From an uncultured archaeon (GTDB lineage: Archaea; Halobacteriota; Methanosarcinia; Methanosarcinales; Methanoperedenaceae): a stretch of DNA of 64,000 nt. Location: the NCBI GenBank assembly GCA_902386205.1, contig CABMIH010000057.1, positions 62,001 to 126,000 of the forward strand. The letters are read 5' to 3'. Position 1 is the first letter of the stretch; every line of letters starts with the position of its first letter. Below are positions 17,676-25,212 of this stretch, one piece after another. A model generated the notes under the pieces. It saw nothing but the letters and a program-made list of their open reading frames with translations. It made no database searches and was not told the origin of the DNA. Both the position numbers and the translations under genes were made by a program.

Positions 17676-18799
17676 GATATCACCGTCGGTAATATAGCAC
17701 CCACACCTTCTCTTGTAAGGGAAAACTGCTGCACATATTCTCCCCTCTTGATCCTGTGGGTCACTCGTTTAACATAATATATCCCGTCATAATTGTTCCC
17801 GACACCCCGAAGCCCTACAAGCCCCCGTGCCTGGAGAATATCCCCGTAACGCACCGAATCAAGCTCTCCTTCAACAGTTACCGCGTCTGTTGAGGCATCC
17901 GTCATCGCCTGGGCACGCGCCATTGCCTGCATTGTATTCAATCCTGCCTCGGCACGGAACAGTTTCTTGCGGTTGAGAGGAGAAGGCTGGCTGGATAACG
18001 GTGGTCGCGTGCTTGGCATGTTTTGTACTGACTGGCTGTTATTTGTCTGGCGGTCCTGTACATTTCCCGAAACCGCGGTGGGCGATAACGCATTGTTCTG
18101 AAAGTTGACAGACCTGACATTGGTCACAGACCCAAAATTGAATGAGAGGGCACGCTGCGGTGCTTCCAGGCGCTTGGGAGGACCCCAGTATGCTGTGTTC
18201 ATAGCAGGGAGAGGACCGGGTGTTATATAAAACACGTATGCATAGCGCTGCGCCAGTTCGAGAAGATATTGCAGGTCAGTATCCTCCTGCACGGGCACGC
18301 CTTCTGTGGGAATCGGGGTGTCTATGACAGGAGGCGGCTTGATATCGGGGATAAGCCCGTATTTTGCATAACTTGAAATGATCTTGGCGGCTATGACGGT
18401 CTCGTCCTGGGCAGGATGCTCAACGGATTTCTCTTCCATATCCATCATTACGCTAACATCTTCCCCGGTCACCGTAAAGATGGAAGAACCCGGTTCGTTG
18501 CCGGGTGCCAGCTGCTGGTGGGTGATTATGCCGTCCATCAGCACTTTCGTCATCGCGCCAAAGCTTATCAAAAGGATGACACGGTTGCCGGGCTTTAACA
18601 ACGGGTTTCGAAGAAGTGCATAATCCGCCATATCGGCCTGCCCGGATCGCCCTGCCTGGAAAACTATCTGGAAACCCGAACGTGCCTCATCCGAATGGGT
18701 AACCTCCACGCTTTGCAGTGCCTCGATCAGCATCGGGGGCGCCGGAACTGCAACAGTAGGTCCTATCATCATTGTGAGGTTGATTCCAAGCAGGCTCAT
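17672..18799 (-). CDS. eCIS hub protein, gpD/gp27-like (N-terminal half of Afp8/VgrG)
   Basis: This 375-residue late control D-like hub protein forms the trimer below the tube. N-terminal strands with SVEVTHSDEARSGFQIVFQAGRS lead into a tube-like fold. The central segment GVPVQEDTDLQYLLELAQRYAYVFYI (about 165-192) is the typical VgrG/gpD DxxFLxxLAxxxG block. A Ser/Gln/Pro-rich linker of about 45 residues (NVQDRQTNNSQS onward) precedes the last domain, which ends YYVKRVTHRIKRGEYVQQFSLTREG. It lies 8 bases upstream of the LysM gene stop and overlaps the spike gene. Confidence 0.88.
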   Translation of the reverse strand: MSLLGINLTMMIGPTVAVPAPPMLIEALQSVEVTHSDEARSGFQIVFQAGRSGQADMADYALLRNPLLKPGNRVILLISFGAMTKVLMDGIITHQQLAPGNEPGSSIFTVTGEDVSVMMDMEEKSVEHPAQDETVIAAKIISSYAKYGLIPDIKPPPVIDTPIPTEGVPVQEDTDLQYLLELAQRYAYVFYITPGPLPAMNTAYWGPPKRLEAPQRALSFNFGSVTNVRSVNFQNNALSPTAVSGNVQDRQTNNSQSVQNMPSTRPPLSSQPSPLNRKKLFRAEAGLNTMQAMARAQAMTDASTDAVTVEGELDSVRYGDILQARGLVGLRGVGNNYDGIYYVKRVTHRIKRGEYVQQFSLTREGVGAILPTVIS

Positions 18800-18808
18800 C
18801 GCAACCTC

Positions 18809-19096
18809 CTATATCTGCGGCACTGCCACACGAATTATCCTGCCGGGTTCGATCAGGTCTTCAGGATTCATGGCGTTATTCGCGTCACATATCCGCCAGA
18901 ACAGTTCAGGATCGCCCAGTGTACGGAATGCGATGAGGTCTAGACGATCGCCCTGTATAGGTGTGATCTCGGTAAGGAGCGGCATATTCTCACCTTGGGG
19001 CAGAAAACGCCTTCGTTTGTAAGTCATTTTCCGACCGTCTGGAGTTATGAATGTTGCATTTTCCAGATCGTAATAGCGGCTTGTATATTCGAACAT
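18809..19096 (-). CDS. eCIS LysM protein (C-terminal half of Afp7-like adaptor)
   Basis: This 95-residue protein is a single LysM-like fold: the C-terminal segment GDRLDLIAFRTLGDPELFWRICDANNAMNPEDLIEPGRIIRVAVP carries the LysM pattern of an ordered start, WxICxANxxxNP and the closing Pro-Gly-x-x-I. I chose the ATG at 19094-19096 because a GAGGT ribosome-binding site lies just before it and the upstream gene stops at 19107; an ATG eight codons earlier would overlap that gene. In Afp the LysM domain is fused to the tube-adaptor domain; here it is a separate cistron. It probably sits at the hub-baseplate joint. Confidence 0.88.
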   Translation of the reverse strand: MFEYTSRYYDLENATFITPDGRKMTYKRRRFLPQGENMPLLTEITPIQGDRLDLIAFRTLGDPELFWRICDANNAMNPEDLIEPGRIIRVAVPQI

Positions 19097-19106
19097 GGTG
19101 ACTACC

Positions 19107-19748
19107 TCATAAACTGACACCGAATCCTGCAGCAGGGGTGTTCATGCTTCCTATCATGGCCATTGCCTCCTTGGTGACCTGGTGTGCCAGGAACAAACCG
19201 TACCCTTTGTGGGAGGGCGGCAGGTCGTTGTAGCTTAACACTTTCAAGCCAAGCGACACTTTGGCACGGATGGGGTTAAGCTGTCCATCATGGGCTTCCT
19301 CTGTAATAGTGAATTGGGTGAGCCTGACCGGAAGTACTCTATTGGGCCCCCAGATGAGAAGCGTCAGGGGAGCTTCCGGGGCTATGAGTTCCAGCGACCC
19401 GGCAAGTGCCAGGGCCGAGTTGGCTATCACCACAGAGGTCTTGGGATAAATCAGCATCTCCATGGCTGATAACTGAGGATATATACCCATGCTGATAGTT
19501 TTGGGCTCTCCTTTTTCAAGCTGGTCGGCCGCATCTATCTCAGTGTCAAGCGTGATCGTTTCAGTCGGGGCTCCCTTGAGGCGCATCGGTTCGGAACTGC
19601 TTTCGCCGCCTACTGTCTGGGCATTGAGTGAACGCGTGAGCCTTTCAGGATTGTACTGGAAAATTACAATGCTTGGCACAGGGTTAAGCGGGTCAATACC
19701 CACGATTGCGCCTTTTAGAAAACGGGGGGTGTTGGGGAAAATTGTCAT
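19107..19748 (-). CDS. eCIS tube adaptor, CIS_tube domain (N-terminal half of Afp7-like)
   Basis: This 213-residue protein is of the contractile-injection-system tube adaptor type. The segment IVIFQYNPERLTRSLNAQTVGG (about 27-48), then GAPTETITLDTEIDAADQLE and LIWGPNRVLPVRLTQFTITEEAHDGQLNPIRAKVSLGLKVL, are the recognisable family blocks. It should link the hub to the inner tube. The LysM part found at the C-terminus of single-chain homologues is encoded by the next gene. A Ser/Met/Gly-rich tail ends the protein. Confidence 0.88.
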   Translation of the reverse strand: MTIFPNTPRFLKGAIVGIDPLNPVPSIVIFQYNPERLTRSLNAQTVGGESSSEPMRLKGAPTETITLDTEIDAADQLEKGEPKTISMGIYPQLSAMEMLIYPKTSVVIANSALALAGSLELIAPEAPLTLLIWGPNRVLPVRLTQFTITEEAHDGQLNPIRAKVSLGLKVLSYNDLPPSHKGYGLFLAHQVTKEAMAMIGSMNTPAAGFGVSL

Positions 19749-19783
19749 ATGTACCTCCTTTGGTTTTATATTTTATTTAATTC

Positions 19784-20719
19784 TCATGGTGATCCGGTGA
19801 TTGATATCGCCGGGATGACTGTGATGCGGTAACCGCTTCCGGTTGCGGCGATTGCAGAGAAAGTTGCAAAGGATTCGGCATTTGTCAGCGGATTATCTCC
19901 AGGATAGTTGGATTCGAAAGAATAAGTGTCGTGATCAAACTCAGAAAAACTTGCGTGGAAAGCCTCATGCATCGCAACTCCTGCCCTTGTTTTTGGGTGT
20001 TGCGGATCGAAGCAGTTGGTGTGGAATGTGATTTTGCTGGAGCCCGGACGATCGACGGATCCCAGTGCGTCTCCTCCCCTCCTGCCTCTGGGGCAGGAAG
20101 GCTGGCATTGAAAGGCAAGGCCGGTCAGATCGACCTCGCTGAAACGTCGGCGGACCCAGTAACTTGCCTGTCCGAAACGCTCAATATCCCTGCCGTTGAC
20201 CCTTTCTTCAGGTGAACGCGGGAATACGCCGCCGGCTTCATTAATTACTCTGCTGATCCCAAAATGGCTATTGAGCAGTCTGAGTTCATTCAAGATCGTT
20301 GCACCAACAGGAATGGATTCACTGGTAATTAGACGGGATCTGAGGTGCGCCAAATGCGCATCCAGCCAGTTCAGGGTTTGCCTGCGCCAGTTGCGCGCCT
20401 CGGCGAAAGCCGGATTTATCAGGTCATTGACATGGTGGTCGTCACACGGTCCCCTGCCCGTACCCGCTGCACCGGCACCGGTCCCTGGCAGAGTCTGCCC
20501 CAATCCGGGCATCTCAATCTGCTGCTGAGAATAGTTTTTAAACAGGGCCAGCCTGCCAAAATCGTGCCCCCGTGTTTCACAATGCGATGTCAGTTTTTCC
20601 TTTTGCGGGCCTTCATTTTCACTGACCTGGTATCCGAACGGCCGGCAGCTACGGGACAAAAGCCTGTTTGTATCAGGGGATGGCGTTGTTGTGGATTTTA
20701 TCTGATCATATTTTATCAT
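19784..20719 (-). CDS. Probable eCIS cargo 4: aspzincin-like metallopeptidase
   Basis: This 311-residue protein follows the three DUF4157-type genes. The N-terminus (STTTPSPDTNRLLSRSC) resembles the leader of those proteins and is followed by HDFGRLALF, a weak match to the eCIS-core motif GHDFSxVRV, but the HELTH region is missing. The C-terminal domain has HEAFH at residues 251-255, and then FDHDTYSFE and NAESFATF, which fits the HExxH plus downstream Asp pattern of M35-like aspzincins. I infer a metallopeptidase toxin loaded into the particle. It could instead be a particle-processing protease. Eleven bases separate it from the preceding cargo gene. Confidence 0.68.
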   Translation of the reverse strand: MIKYDQIKSTTTPSPDTNRLLSRSCRPFGYQVSENEGPQKEKLTSHCETRGHDFGRLALFKNYSQQQIEMPGLGQTLPGTGAGAAGTGRGPCDDHHVNDLINPAFAEARNWRRQTLNWLDAHLAHLRSRLITSESIPVGATILNELRLLNSHFGISRVINEAGGVFPRSPEERVNGRDIERFGQASYWVRRRFSEVDLTGLAFQCQPSCPRGRRGGDALGSVDRPGSSKITFHTNCFDPQHPKTRAGVAMHEAFHASFSEFDHDTYSFESNYPGDNPLTNAESFATFSAIAATGSGYRITVIPAISITGSP

Positions 20720-20729
20720 GTCGGAATAC

Positions 20730-22166
20730 CTACCTGCCTTCTATAACCATATGCGGAACCCAGTGAACAAGGAACGTCCCGGTGTAAGGTCTTGGGCATC
20801 TGGGCAAACAATTTGACCTGTCACCTGCAGGTGCAGCCGCACCCGGCCACCCTCTGTATCCTGCGCTTGCCCAACTTTTTGATGCTTCAAAGTTGCTTGA
20901 TGGCCCAAGTTGTGTAAATATAGTAAAAATGCTCCAGCCCTTGTAGAAATTGACCCACCCAAGCATCTCGCTTTCAGTGAATTTCAAAGCTTCAAGCAGA
21001 GAACCCGATGAAATGAAATGGTCGTAGCACAATTTGCACATCACCCCGAAGATAACGTAATTCGCAGAGCCCGCATAGTGGCAGTCTGAACCAACCTGTA
21101 CGGTCGATCCGCACCTGGGCTCGGCCCCTTGAGTTGCGCATTGAGGACGAAAATTCAATATCCATGCGTTGTTGTGAAGTTCAACGATATCCCATGCATA
21201 ACCGCCTGTTCTAAGCGAAACCAGCGCAGAGCACGCATCCTGCTTTTGTGTGGGTGTCCATCCTGCAAACATGGATCTAGTATTGCTCACTGCACCTGCC
21301 AGAGATGCCGTAATATTGGGGCCGCATATACCTCTTAAGGGTTGAGGCGATGCGCACTCTTCCGAGGTCGGGGTAACATCCCCGCCGGTATAACCTGTTT
21401 CACCCCGGCACCGCTGGTTGTACTGTGTAATCTCTTCGGGAGATGGTATTCCTGCAGGTCTTGTGTTCGGACAGCCGCCCTGGCGCTTGACGCATTCAAC
21501 CTGACGGACACGATTATTATCCGGCATGCCGGCATCGGGAACGCCGGCGTCCGGTATCTCACGCGCTATCTGCATCGGATGCGGGGATATTGAAGTGAGA
21601 TTTTCTCCCCTCATCACGGCCCTGGAAGCCATCTTAGCTTCCCTCTCTGCCGAACCATCCGGTTGCATCAGTTCAAGCCTGGCCTGCATGCCTTTTTCAC
21701 CGGCTTCCTGTTGCACCACATGAGTAAGTTCATGAGCTAACAACATCTTCCCTGCATTTGTCCCGGGTGCATATTTCCCTGCCCCAAATACCAAATCCTG
21801 ACCGGCTGTGTAGGCATATGCTTTCACTGCCCGCGCTGATTCGGCAGCCTCCGCATCCGCATGCACCCGAACCTTGCTGAAATCATGCCCGAAATGGGGT
21901 TCCATGAAAGCGCGTGTTTCGTGGTCAAGGGGCTCACCGGGACTGCGCAATACATCGTGAACTATCGGTGGAACTGCAGGTAAAGCAGCAGCCTCATTTG
22001 TTGCCCTGCGCTGCAACTTCAGTTGTTTCTTTTGATTAACATCGCTTTCCCCGTCAATGCTGTGGGTGCCGCAACGAGAGCATTTACGCTGAAGAAGGCC
22101 GTTCTGAATCGACATGGAAACTAATGCAGGCGTTGATGTTGTTTTTACTTCTGTCTGAAATGTCAT
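20730..22166 (-). CDS. Probable eCIS cargo 3: DUF4157 (eCIS-core) protein with unrecognised Cys-rich C-terminus
   Basis: This 478-residue protein has an N-terminal leader with LLQRKCSRC (about residues 24-32). The DUF4157/eCIS-core domain runs over about 65-160 and contains GHDFSKVRVHADAEAAESARAV and HELTH at residues 145-149. A Pro/Asp linker (DAGVPDAGMPDNN) separates it from a C-terminal domain from about 225 to the end, rich in cysteine and aromatic residues (GSANYVIFGVMCKLCYDHF). I could not assign that domain to a family. The eCIS core is known as the hallmark of eCIS-associated toxins, so the C-terminal part is the candidate effector. No second HExxH is present. Confidence 0.78.
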   Translation of the reverse strand: MTFQTEVKTTSTPALVSMSIQNGLLQRKCSRCGTHSIDGESDVNQKKQLKLQRRATNEAAALPAVPPIVHDVLRSPGEPLDHETRAFMEPHFGHDFSKVRVHADAEAAESARAVKAYAYTAGQDLVFGAGKYAPGTNAGKMLLAHELTHVVQQEAGEKGMQARLELMQPDGSAEREAKMASRAVMRGENLTSISPHPMQIAREIPDAGVPDAGMPDNNRVRQVECVKRQGGCPNTRPAGIPSPEEITQYNQRCRGETGYTGGDVTPTSEECASPQPLRGICGPNITASLAGAVSNTRSMFAGWTPTQKQDACSALVSLRTGGYAWDIVELHNNAWILNFRPQCATQGAEPRCGSTVQVGSDCHYAGSANYVIFGVMCKLCYDHFISSGSLLEALKFTESEMLGWVNFYKGWSIFTIFTQLGPSSNFEASKSWASAGYRGWPGAAAPAGDRSNCLPRCPRPYTGTFLVHWVPHMVIEGR

Positions 22167-22265
22167 ATTGATATCCGTATTTCTTAATGATTGATTTTAC
22201 TGATGTTAGGCCTAATCGCGGGCAGCATTGAAACGCATTTTTTACCATTATCTGGGTGCAGAAGT

Positions 22266-23339
22266 CTAAGGTCGTCGCATCAGCAGTTCATCACTCATGC
22301 TTCGGGAAGGGGGGATATAGAACCACACATCCACACGCCGGTTCCTCGCTTTCTCTTCCTGTGTTCGCTCCTCTGGGAAGAGAAGCCGGGTTTCACCATA
22401 ACCCGTTACAATGAGCCGGGAAGCATCAATACCGCGCCGCACCAGGGCATCCCGCACGGCCTGCGCCCTCTGTTCTGAAAGCCGCTGGTTGTATTCCCGC
22501 GTATAACTGCTGTCTGTATGCCCTTCAATATGTACTTCAACCTCACGGTAGAGGTTTAACTGGCCTGCCAGGCGGTCAAGTTTTTCTGAAGCCCCCGAAG
22601 GCAGCGAGTATTCATTGAGAGTGAAGTGGTCGATGCTTTCGGACTGGATAGTCCCGAACCTTATGCGGGGCGTCTGCAGCTCAAGGCGGGGTATGGGAGG
22701 TAGTCCTGGTACAGGCGGGGCAACCTGCTGCGCAGGGGCTGGTTGGGGCCTGACGCACCGGTCATTCACCACTACCTCATCTCTTCTGCAGCACCTGAAG
22801 CTCATAATTCCGATATCCTGTTGACGGCAGCATACTTCCTGATCACGGCGGAACCGGGGGCAGCAAAACCCTGCTAACTCGCCGCTTTGTGCGGTCTCAT
22901 AACCTGGAAGGATCTCGCTGCAAAAGTCCCTTCCAGGAGAGGGAGAAAGAGAGGGCAATCTGCCCATGAAGACATCCAGTGCACTTCGAAGTGTGCTTAG
23001 AGGAACCTGCCTGCCTCTCAGGAAACTGGGTATCCCTTCGATGTCAGGCACAATAATTACAGGATCAAACTGGTCAAATACCGGAATCGGGATCAGCGGC
23101 TCATTTGAACTCGTACCTTGCTCCCTTTGCAGCATGAACCCTGGCGTGCCAGTATGTATGCGCACCCTGCTGAAATCAAAACCAGCAGTCACATGTTCAG
23201 CAGCATGGTCGGCCTCAAGTTCATATTCATCGTTCGGTGAACTGATTAAAAGCTTTGTCTGAAGCGTCTTTTGAACCGGTATGGAGACTAATGCAGGTGT
23301 TGATACCGGTTTCGCTTTAGATTGTAATGCAGTGTTCAT
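22266..23339 (-). CDS. Probable eCIS cargo 2: degenerate eCIS-core fused to OmpA-like peptidoglycan-binding domain
   Basis: The 357-residue protein starts with the STPALVSIPVQKTLQTK leader shared with its neighbours. Only a remnant of the eCIS core follows (EADHAAEHVTAGFDFSRVRIHTG), with no HELTH motif. A Cys-rich middle (CSEILPGYE, FCCPRFRRDQEVCCRQQD, FRCCRRDEVVVNDRC) precedes a Pro-rich linker. The last 110 residues are an OmpA C-terminal domain with IEGHTDSSYTREYNQRLSEQRAQAV and NRRVDVWFY; the Asp and Arg that bind diaminopimelate in peptidoglycan-binding members are both present. This suggests a bacterial cell-wall ligand, although archaea lack that polymer. It could be a structural tip or delivery module rather than a toxin. 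Confidence 0.75.
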   Translation of the reverse strand: MNTALQSKAKPVSTPALVSIPVQKTLQTKLLISSPNDEYELEADHAAEHVTAGFDFSRVRIHTGTPGFMLQREQGTSSNEPLIPIPVFDQFDPVIIVPDIEGIPSFLRGRQVPLSTLRSALDVFMGRLPSLSPSPGRDFCSEILPGYETAQSGELAGFCCPRFRRDQEVCCRQQDIGIMSFRCCRRDEVVVNDRCVRPQPAPAQQVAPPVPGLPPIPRLELQTPRIRFGTIQSESIDHFTLNEYSLPSGASEKLDRLAGQLNLYREVEVHIEGHTDSSYTREYNQRLSEQRAQAVRDALVRRGIDASRLIVTGYGETRLLFPEERTQEEKARNRRVDVWFYIPPSRSMSDELLMRRP

Positions 23340-23395
23340 GAATTCTCCCGATTAAGATTTCTGGGACGCTACTTACTTTCCAATCACCAATCTGA

Positions 23396-24955
23396 TTAGC
23401 AGGTAATTCCTGGTCCACGGAATCCAGCATGATAAATCTGACGGGCTGTCACAGCGTAAGACTCCGCATTGTTTATAGCGTCTGCAGCCGATATTGTGGT
23501 GTAGGAACGCTGCCACTCGTACGCATTATCTGTGGCGCCTGGATATTGATGCGCTCTCTCATGAATAAGCGTTGAGACGCGCTTGTAATAATTGGCACAG
23601 CTGAACCAGAGCGGACACACATTGATATCGAACGATCTGCGAATAATACCGAATGCTCCACGAACATAAGCTAATTCATTCGGATTGCACCAAAATGCAG
23701 TCGCACATTCGTAATTAAATGTTCCACCGAGAGCAGTCTTGAGAGAAGCGAAGTTAGAAGCAATGGTCGTAACATCAGCAGGTGCTGTTGTATGAAAATT
23801 AGTCGTTAAGGCAGAACTTACGATTGCGGCATCAGCGGGAGACGCAGTCCCTGCCCTAAATGCACTTATTTTTGCCTCAGCATCATTTAACCAGGTACGG
23901 GCATCATTAAGGTGGTTTGTAAGCATTGTCGTCTGCCACGGAAGACAGTCTTGGGTAACAGGGGCAGGCGGCGCCATTGGTGCAGGGTTAGGCGTCGGCG
24001 CTGGTGCAGGGGCGAATACTTGAGGGAGTGTTACCTTATCAATCACGACAGAGCGCCTGCCTGGTCTACTACCAGGCGTGGCGCCATGCATGTAGAGCCT
24101 GCGGATCTGGTGAGGAAGTACACCTGCAGCAATCAGCGCAGATACAGCTTTGTGTGCTCTCATACACGAAAGTTTTTCGTTGAAAACAGGCGCCCCCTCT
24201 TCGCTAGCAAACCCATGAACATCGAGTACATCATCCGGTCCAATCGTCGCAGCGAAAATGCGCAGACGAGTATCTTCGCCAGGCTGGAAATTATCACAGT
24301 TTACTACGAACTGGAAGTTTTCGCCGGCGACTTCACCGGATTGACCGAGGCAACCGCTTGGATTGCCAATCTCTGAGGGTCCACAGGCACGCTGCAGTGA
24401 CTGGCTGACCGGAGTGATGCTATTTTCAATCCCGTCACTGTTACATATGACCTTATTTGCGAACTTTTCGGCTTCATATTCTTCTGAGCCCAGGGGTTCG
24501 CTGATCTGCAATTTATACTGTTCATGAATGCTCCCTGCTTTCTGTTGCTGCACCACGTGTGTAAGTTCATGAGCTAGAAGACGCTGTCCTTCCGTGCTTC
24601 CGGGCACGTATAAATTTGCGCCGAACACCACATTTTGCCCTACAGTATAAGCCATGGCATTGACCGCTCTCGCTGATTCTGCTGCCTTCGCATCAGTGTG
24701 CACCCGCACCTTGCTGAAATCATGCCCGAACCTTGGTTCCATGAAGGCGCGGGTTCCTGAATCCAGCGGCTCGCCGGATGATCTCAAAACCTCATGTACG
24801 ATCGACGGCACGCCGGAAGTTTCCGTATTATCGCGGGCACTGCGCTGCATCAATCGCTTCTTGCGGCAATCCCCGCATTTTCTTTGCAGAACGCCTGAGA
24901 TAACAGGTGTAGAAGTCACTTGAGACTTCATCTCTGTCTGAAATTGCAGATTCAT
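23396..24955 (-). CDS. Probable eCIS cargo 1: DUF4157 (eCIS-core) plus aspzincin metallopeptidase
   Basis: This 519-residue protein opens with a leader containing STPVISGVLQRKCGDC. The DUF4157 core (about 50-140) has GHDFSKVRVHTDAKAAESARAV and HELTH at 129-133, and is nearly identical to the core of cargo 3. A middle section (about 225-310) has an OmpA-like look (LDVHGFASEEGAPVFNEKLSCMRAHKAV). The C-terminal part carries HERAH at 465-469, then GATDNAYE, and NNAESYAVTARQ, which matches the HExxH...GTxDxxY layout of Aspzincin_M35 peptidases. I infer a metallopeptidase effector. It overlaps the stop of the small conserved gene by 4 bases. Confidence 0.82.
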   Translation of the reverse strand: MNLQFQTEMKSQVTSTPVISGVLQRKCGDCRKKRLMQRSARDNTETSGVPSIVHEVLRSSGEPLDSGTRAFMEPRFGHDFSKVRVHTDAKAAESARAVNAMAYTVGQNVVFGANLYVPGSTEGQRLLAHELTHVVQQQKAGSIHEQYKLQISEPLGSEEYEAEKFANKVICNSDGIENSITPVSQSLQRACGPSEIGNPSGCLGQSGEVAGENFQFVVNCDNFQPGEDTRLRIFAATIGPDDVLDVHGFASEEGAPVFNEKLSCMRAHKAVSALIAAGVLPHQIRRLYMHGATPGSRPGRRSVVIDKVTLPQVFAPAPAPTPNPAPMAPPAPVTQDCLPWQTTMLTNHLNDARTWLNDAEAKISAFRAGTASPADAAIVSSALTTNFHTTAPADVTTIASNFASLKTALGGTFNYECATAFWCNPNELAYVRGAFGIIRRSFDINVCPLWFSCANYYKRVSTLIHERAHQYPGATDNAYEWQRSYTTISAADAINNAESYAVTARQIYHAGFRGPGITC

Positions 24956-25212
24956 CTCTTTAAACCTCCATATATCGAGCGCGCCACCGCAGCACCGATC
25001 ACATCATATCTTGAATTTTCTTTAACATCAAGACTCCCTCCCTCCAAGCTTTCTATCTCACCGCCCTGCCCAAGCAATTGGGGGAGCCCCTGATCTCCCA
25101 ACATCCGCGATAATTCGGTCTCCACAGCTTCTTTGATATTGCCATGCCTGGAAAGCCCATCCAGGACAAGTTCTTCTATATGCAGTTCAATACTCTTTGG
25201 TCTCATACCCAT
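24952..25212 (-). CDS. Small conserved eCIS accessory protein
   Basis: This 86-residue protein contains IELHIEELVLDGLSRHGNIKEAVETELSRML, a pattern found in small proteins encoded beside the ATPase and the cargo genes of eCIS loci. The middle is Gly/Leu rich and the C-terminus carries ARSIYGGL. It has no catalytic motif. The position between ATPase and first cargo suggests a loading or chaperone role, but this is inference. It overlaps the ATPase stop by 10 bases and the cargo start by 4 bases. The first methionine or the one at residue 3 may be the start. Confidence 0.7.
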   Translation of the reverse strand: MGMRPKSIELHIEELVLDGLSRHGNIKEAVETELSRMLGDQGLPQLLGQGGEIESLEGGSLDVKENSRYDVIGAAVARSIYGGLKR

